Shown in pieces: positions 5,699-7,132 of a stretch of DNA of 7,132 nt. The stretch lies in assembly GCA_016179165.1 (NCBI GenBank), contig JACORX010000126.1:1-7132 (forward strand), read 5' to 3'. Under the pieces are notes generated by a model that was not told the origin of the DNA, ran no database searches, and saw nothing but the letters and a program-made list of their open reading frames with translations. This DNA comes from Candidatus Rokuibacteriota bacterium (GTDB lineage: Bacteria; Methylomirabilota; Methylomirabilia; Rokubacteriales; CSP1-6). Every line of letters begins with the position of its first letter. The first letter of the stretch is position 1. The translations under genes and the position numbers were made by a program.

Positions 5699-6229
5699 AT
5701 GAGCGGCTCCGATCTGACGTAGGTCCCCGGCCTCGACCGGCGGGCCTTCCTCGCCACCCTCGGTGCCGGGCTCGCCGGGGCCGGCGCGCTGGGGGCGCGC
5801 CCCGCCGCCGCGCAGCTCCGCATCGACATCGATGCCCCCGCCATCGCCTACGTGGACTACGTGCAGGCCATGACCGCTCAGTTCCTCGGGCCCCGGAACC
5901 GCTACCACGTCATCTGGAACAACGACGACTGGGGGCAGCTGTTCGGGCGGTTCCTCGAACCCATCGACGACGTGAAGCGGCCGTGGGCGGAGGACCGGGC
6001 GTGGATGATACGTCATGCCGGCAAGCAAACCGCGGCCCCCTTTGTGCTCACGGCCGGCGTCATGTTCTACCGGAACGACCTCGTGGCGGAGAACGAGCTC
6101 CCGAAGACCTTCGACCAGCTGGTCGTGGCCTCGAAGAAGGCCCAGAGCAAGGGGGCGAAGTGGGGCATCATGGGCGGCTCCGGCTTCCCCCACCTCCGAC
6201 ACGAGGCGGAAGGGCTTATGCTGGGGTGA
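5699..6229 (+). pseudogene. ABC-transporter substrate-binding protein, broken (amber, truncated)
   Basis: A normal start (GGGAGGA, then ATG 5699) opens with MSGSDLT and meets an in-frame TAG at 5720-5722. The same frame then continues with a clear Tat signal peptide: LDRRAFLATLGAGLAGAGAL, ending in A-R-P-A-A-A-Q. Next come motifs of family 1 extracellular solute-binding proteins, VIWNNDDWGQLFGRFLEPID, KQTAAPFVLTAGVMFYRNDL and PKTFDQLVVASKKAQSKGAK. It stops at 6227-6229 after about 176 codons, whereas such proteins usually have 400 or more, so the C-terminal half is gone. The 53 nt after the CoA-transferase stop fit an operon member that once served uptake of its substrate. No ATG, GTG or TTG follows the amber before the signal peptide; a GTG at 5852 would give a protein without one. 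A functional product is unlikely unless the TAG is read through. Confidence 0.8.
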
Positions 6230-6297
6230 GCGATGGGAGGGCGATCGAAGCCTATCGGCCACGCCGAGGCCGCTCACTCGCGAGAGGAGACGAGACG

Positions 6298-6873
6298 ATG
6301 ACTCGTTGGCTGACTGTGGTCGCGATGGTCGGATTGATTGCTGCCGGCGCCGGGCGCCCCACTCGGGTGCAGGCTGGTTCGGGCGTGGAGCCGGCGCTCT
6401 GGCGGGCCGCGGGAGTGGCGCAGCTTTCGAACCCGGCGCCTGCCCCACCTCTGAGCCTGCGCGACCTCTCCGGCGAGCTGGTCGATCTCCGCAGCTTGCG
6501 CGGCCGCGTGGTCATGATCTACTTCTGGGCCACCTGGTGACCGCACTGCACGAGGGAGTTGCCCTCGATAAACGCGCTGGGCGCCGAGCTGTCGGGTGAG
6601 GGGCTGACCGTCTTGCTGGTGGACATCTCCGAGTCGCGCGACGTCGTCGCCAGGACCGTGGCCGCCCGTGGCTACACGGCGCGTGTGCTGCTGGACACGA
6701 CCGGTCAGGCGGCGGACGTCTACCGGGTGACCGGTACGCCGACGGTCTATCTCATCGGGCGTGACGGCTTGCTGATCGGGGGCGCCGTCGGCCCACGCCC
6801 GTGGACGTCACCTTCGGGGCGCGCGCTGCTCCACGCGCTCTTGAGCCCTACTGGCCCGCCCCCGGTCCGATGA
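6298..6873 (+). CDS. TlpA/thioredoxin-like protein, probable selenoprotein (UGA = Sec81)
   Basis: A 191-residue exported thiol-disulfide oxidoreductase if the TGA at 6538-6540 is decoded as selenocysteine. Residues 1-26 form a signal peptide (MTRWLTVVAMVGLIAAGAGR, cleavage likely after VQA). The redoxin/TlpA domain starts at PAPAPPLSLRDLSGELVDLR (47-66), continues through GRVVMIYFWATW (69-80) and reaches the redox motif W-U-P-H-C, where the first Cys of C-x-x-C is the UGA and Cys84 is the second. The same frame runs on for 110 more codons with TRELPSINALGAEL, LTVLLVDISES and the cis-proline loop RVTGTPTVYLIGRDG (Pro148), a complete thioredoxin fold. The start ATG has GAGGAG 8 nt upstream. A hairpin just after the UGA could serve as the bacterial SECIS. 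Gene finders would split it into an 80-residue piece and a downstream piece starting near 6559. The alternative is a Cys-to-stop point mutation (TGC/TGT to TGA). Confidence 0.8.
6538..6567 (+). promoter_or_regulatory. Recoded UGA with candidate bacterial SECIS hairpin
   Basis: The TGA (6538-6540) is followed by a perfect 6-bp stem, CGAGGG (6551-6556) with CCCTCG (6562-6567), and a 5-nt loop AGTTG. Exactly 16 nt separate the UGA from the loop, and G is the second loop base. Bacterial SECIS elements are described as lying directly after the UGA, with a G among the first two loop bases and the loop about 16-37 nt away, so this sits at the near edge of the accepted range. The stem lies inside the coding sequence, as expected for bacteria, where SelB binds it. 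Confidence 0.6.
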
Positions 6874-6957
6874 AGCCCAACGAACCCCCCTGTTCTTCTA
6901 CCTGAAGAGCTATCAGCCGCCTCCGCGCCCGCTATGGTGCGGCACGAATGGAGCAGG

Positions 6958-7132
6958 CTAACGAGGGGGGGGCGGTGGCGGCGGCATCATCTCGGGAGGA
7001 AACGAACGGCTTGCTGGCGGCGGCGGGGGCGGTGGCGGGGCTGCGACTGCACCTCTCCGATAGGGGCTGCGCACGACCCCTGGGATCTGATTGCCCTTCG
7101 CGTACATGCACTGCTGGTACGAGACGTCGTAC
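6958..7132 (-). CDS. Proline-rich C-terminus of a small envelope protein (partial)
   Basis: The last 57 codons of a - strand gene whose start lies beyond the window. It opens with YDVSYQQCMYAKGNQIPGVV, then RSPYRRGAVAA, a run of eight prolines, ASRSFPPEMM, seven more prolines and Arg, ending at a TAG (6958-6960). The Y-D-x-x-Y-x-Q-C-M-Y-A-K-G-N-Q-x-P block followed by polyproline matches, from memory, the tail of glycine-zipper small lipoproteins or outer-membrane proteins of deltaproteobacteria and Rokubacteria. The glycine-zipper part would lie upstream, outside the window. It is convergent with the thioredoxin-like gene, and the 84 nt between the two stops show no convincing terminator. 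The function is unknown. The frame is supported by its consistency across the GC-rich runs. Confidence 0.65.
   Translation of the reverse strand, partial: YDVSYQQCMYAKGNQIPGVVRSPYRRGAVAAPPPPPPPPASRSFPPEMMPPPPPPPR

Noticed and set aside
5720..5722. TAG as a recoded (pyrrolysine) codon in the binding-protein gene
   Set aside because: Pyrrolysine is rare outside methylamine metabolism, the codon lies in an unconserved leader, and the gene is also truncated at its 3' end, so simple pseudogenisation explains it better.
5471..6448. 325-codon - strand frame opposite the binding-protein pseudogene
   Set aside because: Its translation lacks motifs and is explained by high GC content on the antisense strand.
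6916..6943. GCCGC/GCGGC pairing between the convergent genes at the right end
   Set aside because: A 5-bp stem with an 18-nt loop and no T-tract is not a convincing bidirectional terminator.
6961..7050. G-rich repeats on the + strand as a possible G-quadruplex or structural repeat
   Set aside because: They are the complement of proline codons (CCN) in the - strand gene, which accounts for them.

Overview
GC-rich DNA in which most genes lie on the + strand. The gene content suggests an uncultivated soil or sediment bacterium of the Rokubacteria / Methylomirabilota (NC10) or deltaproteobacterial type. The reasons are the rph-rdgB-tRNA-Pro order, an acyl-CoA dehydrogenase / MaoC / CaiB-type operon, a Tat-exported ABC-transporter binding protein, a likely selenoprotein, and a small Cys-motif membrane protein that I associate with those groups. 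This placement is an inference from gene content, not a computed result.

Left part (1-1960), conserved housekeeping. The end of rph (RNase PH) is followed by rdgB (XTP/dITP pyrophosphatase), with a 15-bp tandem repeat in between and no canonical start codon at the expected rdgB position. A tRNA-Pro(UGG) follows, with its own promoter and a terminator-like hairpin. Then come a tandem-ACT-domain protein and, convergent to it on the - strand, a small membrane protein with a conserved cysteine pattern.

Middle (1961-2841), decayed DNA. This part holds a TTGACA-type promoter and a GTTTC-A-GAAAC operator. They lead into a LacI-family regulator that has lost most of its DNA-binding domain, carries a compensating pair of frameshifts, and ends in a foreign tail resembling the C-terminus of a GH88 glucuronyl hydrolase.

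Right-centre (2838-6229), a CoA-metabolism operon. Acyl-CoA dehydrogenase, MaoC-type hydratase and family III CoA-transferase are tightly spaced and would activate, desaturate and hydrate an organic acid. They are followed by a substrate-binding-protein gene that looks dead: an in-frame amber codon lies just before its Tat signal, and it is cut short.

Right end (6298-7132). This holds the most interesting item, an exported TlpA/thioredoxin-like protein whose reading frame is interrupted by a single UGA exactly at the first cysteine of the W-C-x-x-C redox motif. A 6-bp hairpin with a G near the start of its loop lies 10 nt downstream. Together these suggest a selenocysteine (UxxC) protein rather than two broken ORFs. 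Convergent to it, running off the window on the - strand, is the proline-rich C-terminus of a small envelope protein.
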